A stretch of 64,000 nucleotides of DNA from Edaphochlamys debaryana (Eukaryota > Chlorophyta > Chlorophyceae > Chlamydomonadales). The position numbers and the translations under genes were made by a program. A model generated the notes under the pieces. That model made no database searches and was not told the origin of the DNA. It saw only the letters and a list, made by a program, of their open reading frames with translations. This document shows, one piece after another, positions 49,090 through 60,053 of the stretch; position 1 is the first letter of the stretch; each line of letters opens with the position of its first letter. The stretch is taken from assembly GCA_016858145.1 (NCBI GenBank), contig JAEHOE010000074.1:496001-560000 (forward strand). The letters run 5' to 3'.

Positions 49090-49364
49090 CTCGGGTCTGT
49101 CCACGGTACTGGTAGGCGGCGCAAACGGCCATGCAATTCCAGCCGCCTCGAGCGACTGCCTCGCCGTATTGCGTGAGGTGCGCTCCTCCATAGTTGACGC
49201 TGGCCCAGCCGTCAATCTCCATCACACCGATTCTTCTTCTGCCACACGGCCCACGCATGACTGTATTATTTTGGGACTGGGGCCCCGACCATGCAGCCGC
49301 CGGGGCAACGCCGGCCGCTCGACAGCAGCAGCAGCGGGAGCAGGGAGTAGTAGCCACTTCAGAG

Positions 49365-49369
49365 TTACA
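49365..49369 (-). terminator. Candidate TGTAA poly(A) signal for COX2B
   Basis: TGTAA on the minus strand about 550 bp past the COX2B stop. It leaves the PRP8 and COX2B transcripts non-overlapping by roughly 250 bp. Confidence 0.45.
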
Positions 49370-49915
49370 TCAGGGCAAGGTTGCCCACAATACAAGCATG
49401 TCTATGCGCACCGCTGCATCACACGCACTAGCACTCTCTATAAGAGAGTCCGCCCTTCTCAAGAGGGCCGGGCACCCGACGCGGCGGTCCCCGCACGGTC
49501 GTGTCCCGGGTTTGCCGCCCACGACCCCCACGCTCCCCACGCCCCCCCCACCAGTCAGCCGGTCAGCTCTACCTAACGACTCACCACAGCAGCTAGGCTA
49601 TGTCGACACACGCAACACGGTCAGAACCTTAAGCCAGGCTCGCGGAGGCCGCCACAGACGTGGACACCCTCCGGAAGCAGTAGAGCGCCTGCAAGCCCAC
49701 GAAGCGCCCTCAGCCCGGTGGGGGCCGTTTAGGAGATGAACTTCTTCACGTACCTGCAGCATGCATACAGAGCAAGAGCAGAGCAAGCAGTTGAGCGACA
49801 ACCCTGATTGCCGGAAGCGCGTTGCGCGACGTGGCCACCCGGGACGCCCCTTGTCACTCCGGAACGCCCCTAACGTTTCAAGCGCGTCATGCCAGGGCAC
49901 GGCTAGCCAGCGCAC

Positions 49916-50356
49916 TCACTCGGTGAGGAAGGCGCGGGGGCTGATGGCCTCCACCACGATGGGCATATAGGTGTGGTTCGTTCCGCACAGCTCCGAGCAC
50001 TGGCCGTAGAACACGCCCTCGCGGTTGATGGTCAGCCAGACCTGGTTCAGACGGCCCGGCATGGCGTCCATCTTGATGCCCAGCGCCGGCACCGCCCAGC
50101 TGTGAATCACGTCCGAAGCGGTGACCAGCAGGCGGATGAGCGTGTTGGTGGGCAGCACCAGGCGCTCGTCGACCTCCAGAACGCGCAGCTGGCCGGGCTG
50201 CACCTCCGTGAGCATGTAGCTATCGAAATTGTAGCTGACAGCCTGGGGCGCCGGCGTCTTCGCAGCCAGGGCGTTCTTAATGCGGTCCTTCAGCTCAGAG
50301 CGGAAAGAGGGGTCCGCCTTGAGCTTCGCCTTCAGGTCGGCAGAGTACCCGGTCAT
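49916..50356 (-). CDS. COX2B: Cytochrome c oxidase subunit IIB, CuA half of split COX2, nuclear-encoded
   Basis: An intronless ORF of 146 codons. Residues about 41-146 match only the C-terminal, intermembrane-space half of [45 protein letters not shown], and the CuA site [12 protein letters not shown] with its two Cys, His and Met, plus the upstream His of VIHSW and the Glu between the Cys. There are no membrane helices; those belong to COX2A, which is a separate nuclear gene in chlamydomonad algae. The first about 40 residues ([18 protein letters not shown]) are charged and unlike a classic cleavable presequence, agreeing with reported COX2B extensions. The product joins COX2A in complex IV of the inner mitochondrial membrane and accepts electrons from cytochrome c. 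Confidence 0.95.
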   Translation of the reverse strand: MTGYSADLKAKLKADPSFRSELKDRIKNALAAKTPAPQAVSYNFDSYMLTEVQPGQLRVLEVDERLVLPTNTLIRLLVTASDVIHSWAVPALGIKMDAMPGRLNQVWLTINREGVFYGQCSELCGTNHTYMPIVVEAISPRAFLTE

Positions 50357-51680
50357 TTTTGGTGTCGGGGCCGCTAAGGCTACGTGTGGCTAATGCCGAG
50401 CTGCTGTGGCTAACGCGCCTAGCGGTGGGGGTCAGTATGGACACGGCGGCAAGTCTCGAGTGACGCTTTCATGCGCATGGGCATGGGCAGTACCGCGCGG
50501 TACCTCCACGCCGCGCGGGGGAGTGGAGGGGTCGGGGGGGTCCGTTATTCCCCTGCCTCACACCTCCATCGCCAGCACCGGCCCCTGCCTGACCAGGCGG
50601 TAGCACACCGGCGCCTTGCGCCCCTTGCCCCCCTGGCGCCCCTGCCCGTCCACCCACACCTTCGCGTCCGGGTACTTCTGAAGTTCGCCCTACAGGTGGG
50701 GCCTTGCGCACGGCCAACCTCACGCCTGACTCGATCGTGCGGCACCGCAGGCACCTTCGACACTTACCTAATCAGGCCCATAGGCTGTGACAGCCACCGC
50801 TACGCTCGTGCTCCGGTGCACGAGGCTCTCTGGTGTACCGTATATGGGCATATGGCGTGCGACTGCTCCAGCGGCCAGCGGGCCTGCATCTTCCCTGTGC
50901 CCGTCGTACGATGGTGTTCTCTGTCGCCTGTCGCGGATTATGGGCCCTCCGCCCCTCCCTAGTCCGCAGGCGTCCCCTAGCCACAGTTGCCAGCCCCTTG
51001 GGCCCACTCGCTCCCGCTCTCACGCACCCGCCCACCCCCCGAGCCCGGCACCTTCACACGCCCACGCTCGACAGTCCATCAGGGTCCATCCTGGACCTTC
51101 ATGGACACACACATGTAGCCCATCACCCGGGCCGCGTCCCGTCGGCAGCATCCACCCGGAGACCAGGCCCTGAGGCGGCGAAGCAGCGGAGGCGCCCGCG
51201 CCTCCCTCACACGGCACAGGCGGCACGCTACAGATGCATCCGAGTGAGCTCACATTCCCCCCAGATTTCAAGGCCTTCACCTACGCCTGATCTCCTGCAG
51301 GCGTACATACCGGTCGTGCTGCCAGTTGGTGCGCCAGGTTCCCCCTAGCCAACTGCTCCAGACCGCCTCCGCCTATACCCTAGCCTGCAGACCAGAGCCT
51401 TGGACTGGCCGCACTTGCATCTGTCAGTGTCGTTCTTGAGCCGCTGAGTCCCTTCCACTCCAATGCTAGAACCCTGCTCGCCTCCACGCTGGAGCCCACG
51501 ACCGCAGCCCGTGCCAGCCGTCCCCCGCAGGGCGGCTGGACCTCCTTCCCAGCACCTCACGCTTCACCCGTCGCCTGCACTCAGCCCTCAGATCCTCTCT
51601 GGCCCCTTCGTCAGCTCTATTCTGGCCGCTGGCACCATCACCACTCACTGCGCCGCCAGCTCTACTCCCATCAGTCACCC
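50357..51680. other. Intergenic: COX2B upstream region and uL3m 3' UTR
   Basis: About 1.3 kb between two minus-strand genes. ORFs here are short and without family features. No TGTAA was found for uL3m, so its 3' end is unplaced. Confidence 0.5.
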
Positions 51681-53951
51681 TTAGTCACCCTTCTTCCACG
51701 TGATGCCCTGGAAGTAGTCCGTCTCCTCGCGGTACATGCGGTACGGATCTGCGGGGTTGCGGTACACGCCCACGCTGGCGGGGTCGGGCAGGGCGGCGGT
51801 GACGTCACCGGGCGCCGGCTCGGCGGCGGCGGCCTCGGGCGAGGGGATGTGCGTGGGGAAGGGCACGCCCCAGGTGGCCCGCAGTGCGGAGTTGGCCAGT
51901 CGGGAGTCGCGGAGGAAGACGGAGCGGCCCGCGGGCCCCGGCACCTGGCCGCGGACGTAAACCAGGTTGCGGGAGGCGTCCACCTGGGGGTGAGGGGGTA
52001 AGACGGGGGAGGTTGGAGCTGAAAGGGATCACGTCGCCTGCACCGCAGAAGCATAGCACGCATGGGTACATGCCACCGTGAGGTGATGAGGGGTGAGGCG
52101 GCGAGGGGAAGGCGCGTGCAGTACCCGGAAGGGCAGGGGAGAGGAGTGGCTCAACGACCCTGCTCAACGACCTCCCTCCTGTGCATCACCGCACCAGCAC
52201 CAGCGCCCCCGCCCCTCCCACTCCCCGCCCCACCTTGTACACCAGGCAGTTGTGCACGGTGCGGCGCTCGTTGCCCATGCAGCCGGGCAGCTTCTTGCCC
52301 TTCCACACGCGGCCGGGGTCCTGCCGGTTGCCGATGGCGCCGGGCGCGCGGTGCGACAGCGACACTCCGTGCGAGGCGGGCTGCCCCTTGAAGCCCCAGC
52401 GCCTCATCACGCCCTGCGCGGGGGTGCGGCGGAGCAGGAACGGCAGCTGAGCACACTAGCATACATGAGCCCCAACTCGCAGCCGCCTTGCACTGCACTG
52501 CGCCCATATCCACGCCGCCCCGCTCATCCCTTCCGCCCTCCCGCTTTCGCACCACGCGCGAGCGAGCTCTGCCACTTGCGCCGCATCCCCAGCACCGCGT
52601 CCCCGCATGACCTTTGCTTCCCGGCCCCCGCCCCTTCATCCGCTCCGCCCCGCCCCCGCCCCCCACCTGGAAGCCCCTCCACTTGGTCCACCCCGTCACG
52701 TCCACCCGCTGCCCTGCCACGAAGTGCGCCCCCCCGATGCGGGTGCCCACGGGCAGCAGTGCGTCGGGCGACACGGGCCACTCCGCCACCAGCTTCTTGA
52801 AGGGCACGCCCGCCTGCGCAGGCAGTGGGTGGAGGGAGGCGGGGGGAGGCGGGGAAGGGCCGGGGAAGGGGCACGCAAGGCGTTGGTGGGCAGGCGAGTG
52901 CTGGGGCGTGCGGTGCAGGGCACAGGGGTAGATGGAGGTCGGGGGCAATGGCCCTCGGCAGGTGCAGTTACCGGTAGCCCGCCCCCCTGGCCGCACCTTG
53001 AGGAAGAAGCCCGCCTGCGAGGGCGCCAGGCACTTCTGCCGCTTGTGCCCCGAGCCCAGCATGAGGGCGGTGTAGCCGTGCACCTCGTGCGTCTTGACGC
53101 CCACCACCTGGGGGGGGCCGGGCAGGAAGGGGGGAGAGGGCGGTTAGCAGGGGGGACAAGGCGGGTAGGCGAGGAGGTAGAAGAGGCGAGGCAGGAACGC
53201 TGAGTGAGCGGGCGGGAGCAGGAAGGCAAAGAGCCAGGAGGCACGGCCCCCCCTCCGCCAGCGTGCGCCCTGCAGCAGCCCTGTCCAGGACAGCAACTCT
53301 GAGCGGTTTCAGGTTCCCAGCGCTCCCCCGACCGCTCCATTCGGGCCCCTCAAGACCCCCCCGCGCGCCCCGTCTTGCCTGGCACTCGTCAATCCACAGC
53401 ACCGTCAGGGGCACGCGCACGCCGTGCTCGTCCCACTCCTGAGTCATGCCCGCCTTGGTGGCGATGCAGCCCACGCGCAGGGAGCTGTCCTGCAGGGGCC
53501 GCGGCCCCAGCGGGGGGACCTCGGGGGCAGGGGGCTTGGCGCGCTGGTGTGCCCGGATTTTGTCCTGCACGATGGCCGAGATGCGCTCCGGCAGGTGGAA
53601 CCGAGGCTTGGGCGGCAGGTAGCCGAAAGCGCGTAGCTGTTGGAGCTGAAGGCCGGTGGAGAGGCTCCCCGAGGAGCTGGGCCCAGTGCTGTGGCCCCTG
53701 CTGTCGCCGGGGCAGCGGAGAGACGTGCTGGCCAGCGAGTTGCTGCCGGTGCGGGCGACCACGTCCAGCCCGGGGACTGAGCATGCCGCCCCTCGATCGC
53801 AGTCCGACGGCGTTTCCCCTAGGTTTGGGGTGCCAGCGCTCGCTGTCTCCGCCGCGACGAGCAGTCGGCCGCTCGTCGCCATCAGCTGCTCACATCGCTG
53901 GGCTTGCTGGGCGGTCGCCGCGACGGCGCCGCGCAACAACCGGCCCAGCAT
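51681..53951 (-). CDS. Mitochondrial ribosomal protein uL3m
   Basis: Five exons join in phase to 438 codons: 53379-53951, 52997-53107, 52667-52813, 52234-52413 and 51681-51983. The uL3 fold is clear from residue about 155: [92 protein letters not shown] and [17 protein letters not shown]. uL3 lines the peptidyl-transferase region of the large subunit. The bacterial-type sequence plus a long N-terminal extension (about 150 residues, start [20 protein letters not shown]) indicates import, most likely to mitochondria; a plastid version is less likely. The C-terminal about 60 residues are also extra. Intron 1 uses a GC donor (CAG|GCAAGA): only this join restores the frame. Confidence 0.85.
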
Positions 53952-54216
53952 TACAGTACAGATCTACTTTTGGCGCAATTTATCTTGCGCAGCGTCGGGT
54001 GTCGGGTGATGAATGGCAAAGGCCAGCTCCCTAGCTTGGAGAGACGCTCCTATACTCTTGACATGTACAAGTGGGTGCCGCAAAGAGTACTGCTCGGGGT
54101 CGCGCGGATGCACTGCATGCTGCCGTGCACGTCGCTGCACTCCCACCCTGGCCGTCCTCGTTGTCTGGGCACACGTACAACAAAGGCACAAGCGGAGCAC
54201 ACTAAACATACGTGCA
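53952..54216. promoter_or_regulatory. Intergenic region between divergent uL3m and 249-residue gene
   Basis: 265 bp between the two start codons. An in-frame upstream ATG at 54013 means the plus gene might begin earlier. No specific element assigned. Confidence 0.4.
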
Positions 54217-55405
54217 ATGCAACACAGCCTCCGTCGGCCCCCGGTGCCGGCAGCCCCGGAATTGTCATGCCGGGTGCCGGCGCGAGGAACACAACCTCGC
54301 CCCGCAAGGCTCTGGCCACGCTTAGCGGCCTCCAAGGACCATAAAGCAGCGGAGATAGAGGCCGGAGCTCCAGCATCCAGGCAGGATACGGCAGGGCCAA
54401 GCTCGAGGGGGTGGGGTGCGGCCTCCGCGCCACCCGAAACACCACCCCAGCCACCCGATTCAGCAGGCATCACAAGCAGCGCTGTACCCCCAGCGCCTGA
54501 AGCTGGAGGCGACAGCCATGAAGACCCGGGACCAGGCCCAGGCAATGAAGGCACAGGGCCCGGCGTCAGTGGAGGGGGTGGAGGCGACGGTGGCGGCGGC
54601 CGCGACTCCAGCGGGGCCTCGGGCGCTGGCGGCGGCGATGGTGGCGAGCCGGCAGCGCCTTCCCGCTACCCGCCGTGGCTGCGGGTGAGAAGCAGACAGT
54701 GCTCAGTTTCTTCTGCCGTATGACCGTCAGCGTTCACTCCTCACCTGGGAACCTTTGCTATTTGCACCGCCCGCGGACGCCCGCATGGCTCCTGCCGGCC
54801 TCGCCAGTCTCCCCGCCAGCCTTCCTGTCTGAACTCGCGGCCCCTCACTCCAAAATTCTCGTCAGGTGTGGCTGATTGCTTGCGGGGCGCTGTACGCGCT
54901 GGCTCTGAGGCCGCGGCTGTTTGCGGAGCGGGAGGAGCTGCGAAAGCACGTGGAGAAGGAGGCGGCGGCGTACCAGAAGTACGAGGAGGACTGGGACAGG
55001 TGGGGTGGGGGGTGGGCGGGTTGACGGGGCAGTGGATGGCGGGTGGCGGCTGGGTGGGGATTGACGATGGGAAGAAGGAGTCATAAGTGAGGAGGGGGGC
55101 TCGCGGGGAACAGGGGAAGCGGGTGTGGTCTTGCCAGGCACCGGGGATGGGGAAGCTGAGGCGATATACGTGGGCCGAGATGTGCAAAGTGGTTTCCCGA
55201 CATACCTAGGATTCGCTCCGTGACCTCGCCCTCTGCCACCCCCGTCCCGTGTCGCAGCCTGGTTGCCGCACACTCAGCGCGGCAGGCGGAGGCCGCGGAG
55301 CAGCGGGGAGCGGGTGCGGCCCGCAAGGGCCGGGCGGGCGGGAGCCAGGGGCGAGGGGCCGGCACTCCGCCGCCGCCTGCGCCGCCGGGGACCGCCACAG
55401 CCTGA
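54217..55405 (+). CDS. Unrecognised 249-residue protein with one membrane span and coiled coil
   Basis: Three exons join in phase to 250 codons: 54217-54684, 54866-54999 and 55258-55405. The N-terminus (MQHSLRRPPVPAAPELSCRV) is basic and free of acidic residues, like an organelle targeting peptide. A Gly/Ser/Asp-rich linker follows. Then YPPWLRVWLIACGALYALAL forms one likely membrane span at about 150-170. Next is a charged helix, EREELRKHVEKEAAAYQKYEED, that could form a coiled coil, and a disordered Ala/Gly/Pro tail. The layout suggests a small organelle membrane anchor, but I recognise no family. Splice junctions keep phase throughout. Start chosen as the ATG that opens the targeting-like segment; 54013 is an alternative. 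Confidence 0.6.
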
Positions 55406-56631
55406 CGCCACGAGCTCCTTCAGGGCAGCCTGCAGCCCCGTGACTGCACGAGCTTGGCAGGGCCACGTGGGTTGGCAGATCTGCAACTCTGCGGCTCGCT
55501 GACGCCTTGAGCAGTAGGAGGGATGGAGGACGGTAGCAACGATGTGCGCACGCCTCTGCACGCGGTGCTCCAGCCAGCAGCGAGGTGGGTGGGGCTGCCC
55601 TCGGGCTATCCGGGAGCGTGTCTGGATGTCTGGCAGCGGAGGATGCTGGGGCTGGGAGCAGGCTGGGAGCTCGCCGCGTGTCCCCGGGGGCTGCGCTTGT
55701 GCCAGGGCTTGTGATGGCATTTGAGAGTGTATCCACCTCCTCCCGCCCACCCGGGGCCCTTGATGTCCCTTGCCTGCAGGCTACGAGGGGTCACGCGAGC
55801 TGGCGGGTGTGCAGAGGACGCCGCCGGCCGAACTCGGGAGGGCTTCGTCAGTTGGTCGGCTGGATGCAAGCGGAGGCGTTGAATGAGGGGCTGGACCGGC
55901 GCAGCAGCAGGCCTAGCACGTGTTTGGATAGGCTTTGGATAGGCTAGCGCTGTGCGGACTTGGCTCCTGGCAGTCTGGCAGCGTACGGACTCCCCAATGA
56001 CGGTTCTTTGATGGCGTTACACATGTGTAACACTGCCACTGGGGCTCGCAAGGCCCTCTTGGTGCCTTCCTGTCCGAAAGTCAACTGCCAACAGCTTGCA
56101 TCCTGCGTGCTCCCTTTTCATCAAAATTAATTCAGCATGTTTCAGCAATCGAGGTGCTTCATGCGTTCGAGCAGAGGATGGGCGCATGGGCCACACCCCA
56201 CAATGGCCCTCACGCCAAACTCACCAACAGTAGTACAATACTTCACGCGTACCACGTACAAATTTATCACTGTACTATACAAGGAAGCAATGCAAAGTAT
56301 CTTCGCGATGGCAACACTGCGTCACTGCAACTGACAGACAGAGGACAGGTTCTCTACTTAGCGAGTGACATGGCGAAGCGAGTCTACTCGACGCCCGCCC
56401 AACCCTGCCCAACGCCCTTGCCATCCACCTCACCCGGCCGTGTTATGGACGGCGAGGCCCATCTTGCATTCCGGCAACCTGGAACCCCACAGCTCTAACC
56501 CCCAGCTCTAAGATAAGACAGAACCCGCCGCCCCCCCCCCGCGCGGGCACACCGTCTGCCGCGGCCATCCTGCAATCCCCCCCGGGCGCCCGCAGCGTGC
56601 CGCCTTCGCGCTGACGCTCTGGCCGTCTCCC
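55406..56631. other. Intergenic between convergent genes, two 3' UTRs
   Basis: About 1.2 kb with GC falling to the lowest level in the window around 56000-56350. No supported ORF. The midpoint holds a perfect palindrome with a poly(A) signal on each strand. Confidence 0.55.
56016..56031. terminator. Palindromic bidirectional TGTAA poly(A) signal
   Basis: GTTACACATGTGTAAC is a perfect 16-bp palindrome carrying TGTAA on the plus strand (56026-56030) and on the minus strand (56021-56017). It lies about 620 bp past the stop of the plus-strand 249-residue gene and about 610 bp past the stop of the minus-strand 250-residue gene, so it could end both transcripts. The shared role is inference from position. 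Confidence 0.55.
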
Positions 56632-58403
56632 TCATGCAGGGGCGGCAGGGCTGCTGCACTCTGCCTCTCCAGGCCTACTTAGCTCGCCGACGACGGTGCC
56701 GCTGCCCTCGCCGTGGTCGAAGGGACCCACGCGGCTGAGTGCGTCTGGGGCGTGCCGAGGCCACGCTGCGTGGGGAGGAGGGAAGATTGGGGTCAGGTTG
56801 GGGTCCGCACGGAGGCATCTGACAAGCGGGTGGGCAGCGCATGGCAGGGCCCGGTGCATCGGCTCGTGGGGATTCGGCAAACAACAGCCCTCCGGATACC
56901 CTCGATCCAAGCGTGCAGCCCATCCCCCCTGCCAATAGAAATGCTCGCTCGCCCCCACAGCTCACCTCCTAGCCAAGCCCCAGGGGCGGCTCGCGCCACT
57001 AACCCGCGCGGCCCGCAGGGGTTGCCGTGGTTACCGGGGTCCCGTCCAGGGTCGCGCAGCGTCTAGCGCCGACCTGCGCGGCGGCCGCCTCCCGCGCACA
57101 GCGGCGGGCATAGCCCTCAAGGGCGGCCGTGAGCTCCGGGGGAGGGTTGGCCCGCTCCCAGGCCTGCCGCGCGTGCAGGGCGGCGCTGGTGTACTCCCGG
57201 AACTTGAGGGCGCTCTGACTCTGCCACAGCAGGGCCGGGCTGCAGGGAGGGCGGGCGTAGGGTGCAAGATTCAGGGCGAGTCGGTGCTGCCGGCACCGTG
57301 GTTGCAAGGGTGCTACACGACGGCAGGCAGCGCCCGGGGCTTCGGCCAGCCGCGGCACGGCGGCAGACCACTGCTGCATTTGCAGCAGGAGGTACCGTCA
57401 CTAGCGCCGTGCGTCCCGCCCCCCACCCCGCACAGCACCAAGCCAACTTACTCGTGACCATGAATGCGCCGCGCCACACCGGGGGGAAGGCGGGCCAGGA
57501 CGGGCTCCGAGGTCGGGACCGTGGGACTGACTGTTGGGAGGGCTCGAGTGACGACGAGTGCGGCGCTGCAGGGAAGAAGGAGGGGCAACGGGGGCTTGAG
57601 CGCCTGACCCCCCTCCCCCCACAGCGCCGGGCCTGTAGCGAGCCGCCGGAGGCACTGCGTGCCAGACCCGCGCAGGTAACAAGCCCCAGGTAACTTCGAG
57701 TTGGGCGCGGCTTCAAAGTCGCCTGCCTCGTCCTCGTTTCCCCCCTCAGCGCGTAGAGGTCCAACCCTGAGTGCAGCCGCCGGAGAGCTGACGGACATGT
57801 GCTGGTAACCGCCAAGCGCCCAAGACCCTGACGGTAACAAGCGACCAAACTTTGCTAATCGCTTCTTTCTGCCTGCTACAATTGCTGTCATGTCACGTCA
57901 TGCCTTGGGCAGCAGGCGACTGGTTCCCCGGGCCGTGCCCTTGCGCACTCGTTTGCCTGACACTCTCGTCTTTTAACCCTGAGTGCACCCGGACTCTTGT
58001 GATTTCTGAACGTTCCCCGCCGCATCCCCGACTTACTTCGTCGCCATGGAACCGTGCTGGTGAGAGTTGGCGTTGGGGCCGAGCGGTGAGCTGAACATCA
58101 GGCCCAAAACCGTGCGCTGCAGTGGGCAGGGAAAGGAAAAGGCGTCGTAAAAGTTGCGCCCGCGGAGGCCCAGTCGACGCCACTCGGGCCCAGCCCGCGC
58201 TCTCGGGTCACCGCCCTCACCTCCATAACGCCAGAGACGCCACGCTTGCCGTCCTTCTGCGGATGAGGGGCAACAGGGTACAGCTTGGAAAAGTCTCGGC
58301 GGCTCGCGGGTCGCCGAGAAGAGGCATCGCGCTGCGCGTTCTCGCAGCACCAGGGCGTCGGTCAACAGGTGTTGGCCCGGCCTCGCAAGCAGCTCACCTG
58401 CAT
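56632..58403 (-). CDS. Unrecognised 250-residue protein with 6-nt first coding exon
   Basis: Seven exons join in phase to 251 codons: 58398-58403, 58221-58331, 58037-58116, 57695-57766, 57452-57565, 57004-57239 and 56632-56765. The first coding exon is only ATGCAG, followed by a GTGAGC donor. Conserved-looking stretches are DFSKLYPVAPHPQKDGKRG, GVMERTVLGLMFSSPLGPN, GVARRIHGHDPALLWQSQSA, LKFREYTSAALHARQAWER and ELTAALEGYARRCAREAAA. The chain is soluble, with no membrane span or clear targeting signal. I recognise no family. Most donors are strong (two GTAAGT), but the exon 4 and exon 6 donors (GTTACC, GTTAGT) are weaker, so the middle and C-terminus are less sure. Confidence 0.5.
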
Positions 58404-59183
58404 GGTTGTTCGTGGGGCTGGGAGGCAGCCTGTGGCTGTTTGCTCGCTAGAGGAGAGGCGATGGTATCAGGGCTTATGGCTACGAGTGGACGTAGTAGTG
58501 GCTCGCTGAGAAGCTCTGTGTGCTTCTTGTAGTTCCCTGGACCGTACGTGCTGGCCCCTTCCGGCCCGGCCCGCTGGGCCAGCCAGCCAGTCGCCAGCGA
58601 CCAGCAAGCTGGCCCAAGCTGGCCCTCTCCATCTCCCGCTCTCTACCCGCCCAAGCCGCTGTATACTCCATAACTGCTTGCAGCACGGTGGGGGGGCCTG
58701 CCAGCCCTCCGGGGCTGTCCCCGCAAAATCGGTGCAGACTACGAGGAAAGAAGACAATTCACGTTCTAGTGGCAATTAACACTGACATCACTAAATGTGG
58801 GCTTCGTTTAAGAGTCTGGGGGAGCTTGCCAGCCCGCTGGCGCAAGGGCCAGTCGCGCGCGGGCTTTGGTGAGAGCTCGGTTTGGCTAGGCGTACGAGAG
58901 CGTGATGAGGGGCTAACTGATCAACAATGATGAGCTGTGCGCACCAGCAGACTGGTCGGCGAGCTAACCGATGGATCGGCCCAATACACCGTGCCCTCCT
59001 CCCCAGCCGGCCCCCCGAGGTCTCCGCTGCTCACCTTCTCCCAACAATCACTCACGCCCCTGGCCTCCTCATCATCGTGTCTCAGGTATGAGGTTTACTG
59101 CCCAACGCCATGTCAAGGCAGATGGTCAGGCCGCTCTGGCGCCTCTCCTGGGCCCTCCTGGGCGCCCGCCCGCCCTACACCCC

Positions 59184-59243
59184 TTCCCCCTTCAACCGCC
59201 TTGGGATCACCATGCCCGCCTCCCCCTTCAACCGCCTTGGGAT
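59184..59243 (+). repeat. Direct repeat, 24 bp at 36-bp period
   Basis: The 24-bp sequence made of TCCCCCTTCAAC followed by CGCCTTGGGATC occurs at 59184-59207 and again at 59220-59243. Confidence 0.85.
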
Positions 59244-59755
59244 CGCTTGGGGCGGCCGGGCGGCTGTCCTCCGCCTCAACGCTCAGTCGGCTGATGCTGA
59301 GTGTACCCTCGATCAGCAGGGCTGACCACGGAGACTGCGGGGATGAGGCAACCCGACGATTAGCACCAAGTCCCCTCTCTGAGGAATGTCAGCACCAGCA
59401 CTTCCACCAGGACAGCCGCGCACATCGCCACGTCCACCAGTCATTGAAGGCCCTTCGGGACCCACGTGCACCCCATCAGCGCCCAGCTGCCATTGCGGCT
59501 GCTGCTGAGAACCCCCACCCCCCTGCGCCTGGTGAGAGTATGGTCTTCGGAGGCGACCAGCTCATCGATATGAATACGCCCTGCATTCTATCCAATACCA
59601 TCCTGCCTGCCAAAGACGCGTTCCGACCCAATCTGCATGAGTCCTCCCTTTCACTAATGTCAACCTCCACGGGACCTTGATGAGATCACCTTCAGAATCA
59701 TGTCCAAGCATGCCTCTACCCTAAACACCGGGTCTGGCAGATTCTACCGCGAAGG

Positions 59756-59760
59756 TTACA
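59756..59760 (-). terminator. Candidate TGTAA poly(A) signal for the low-complexity gene
   Basis: TGTAA on the minus strand about 295 bp past the stop codon at 60054, in a lower-GC stretch, as expected for a 3' UTR. Confidence 0.5.
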
Positions 59761-60053
59761 ATGGATGCCTATGCCGCATCCAGCAGATATCTAGATGTCA
59801 CAATAGTGGTCGCAGTTTGGCAAGGTGGGCCTGGGAGCCCGGTAGTCACCTCCCGAGGGACGGAGGGACAGCGCGGGCCCCGCCCGCCAATATCTTCTGC
59901 CACGCTCAGCCGGTACAATGCTACCTACAACAGCCCCTCGAGAGCGTCAACCCTGGCTGCGGCTGCCGGCTATGCGCCCGGCTGCAGGCCATTCCAACCT
60001 TGCAGTTGACGCGGGGGCAGCTGTCGCACCTAGGCCCGTCCCGCCCTGCCGCC

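Larger units (their letters stand above)
48418..49915. other. Intergenic between convergent PRP8 and COX2B
   Basis: About 1.5 kb with lower GC. It holds both 3' UTRs and two TGTAA signals, plus a small inverted repeat at 49434-49450 (arms ACTCTCT/AGAGAGT around ATA). A 190-codon minus ORF at 48785-49357 shows no family features and is not called. Confidence 0.55.
58404..60053. other. Intergenic: upstream of 250-residue gene, 3' UTR of low-complexity gene
   Basis: About 1.65 kb without a supported gene. It contains a 24-bp sequence duplicated with a 36-bp period at 59184-59243 and a TGTAA signal on the minus strand. The plus-strand ORF that starts near 59700 overlaps a better minus-strand gene and is not called. 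Confidence 0.5.

Noticed and set aside
48785..49357. A 190-codon minus-strand ORF between PRP8 and COX2B
   Set aside because: No family features, odd composition and it overlaps the likely 3' UTRs of both neighbours.
49434..49450. Inverted repeat as a terminator hairpin
   Set aside because: Stem of 7 bp only, in a eukaryotic intergenic region where such hairpins do not end transcription; kept as a note only.
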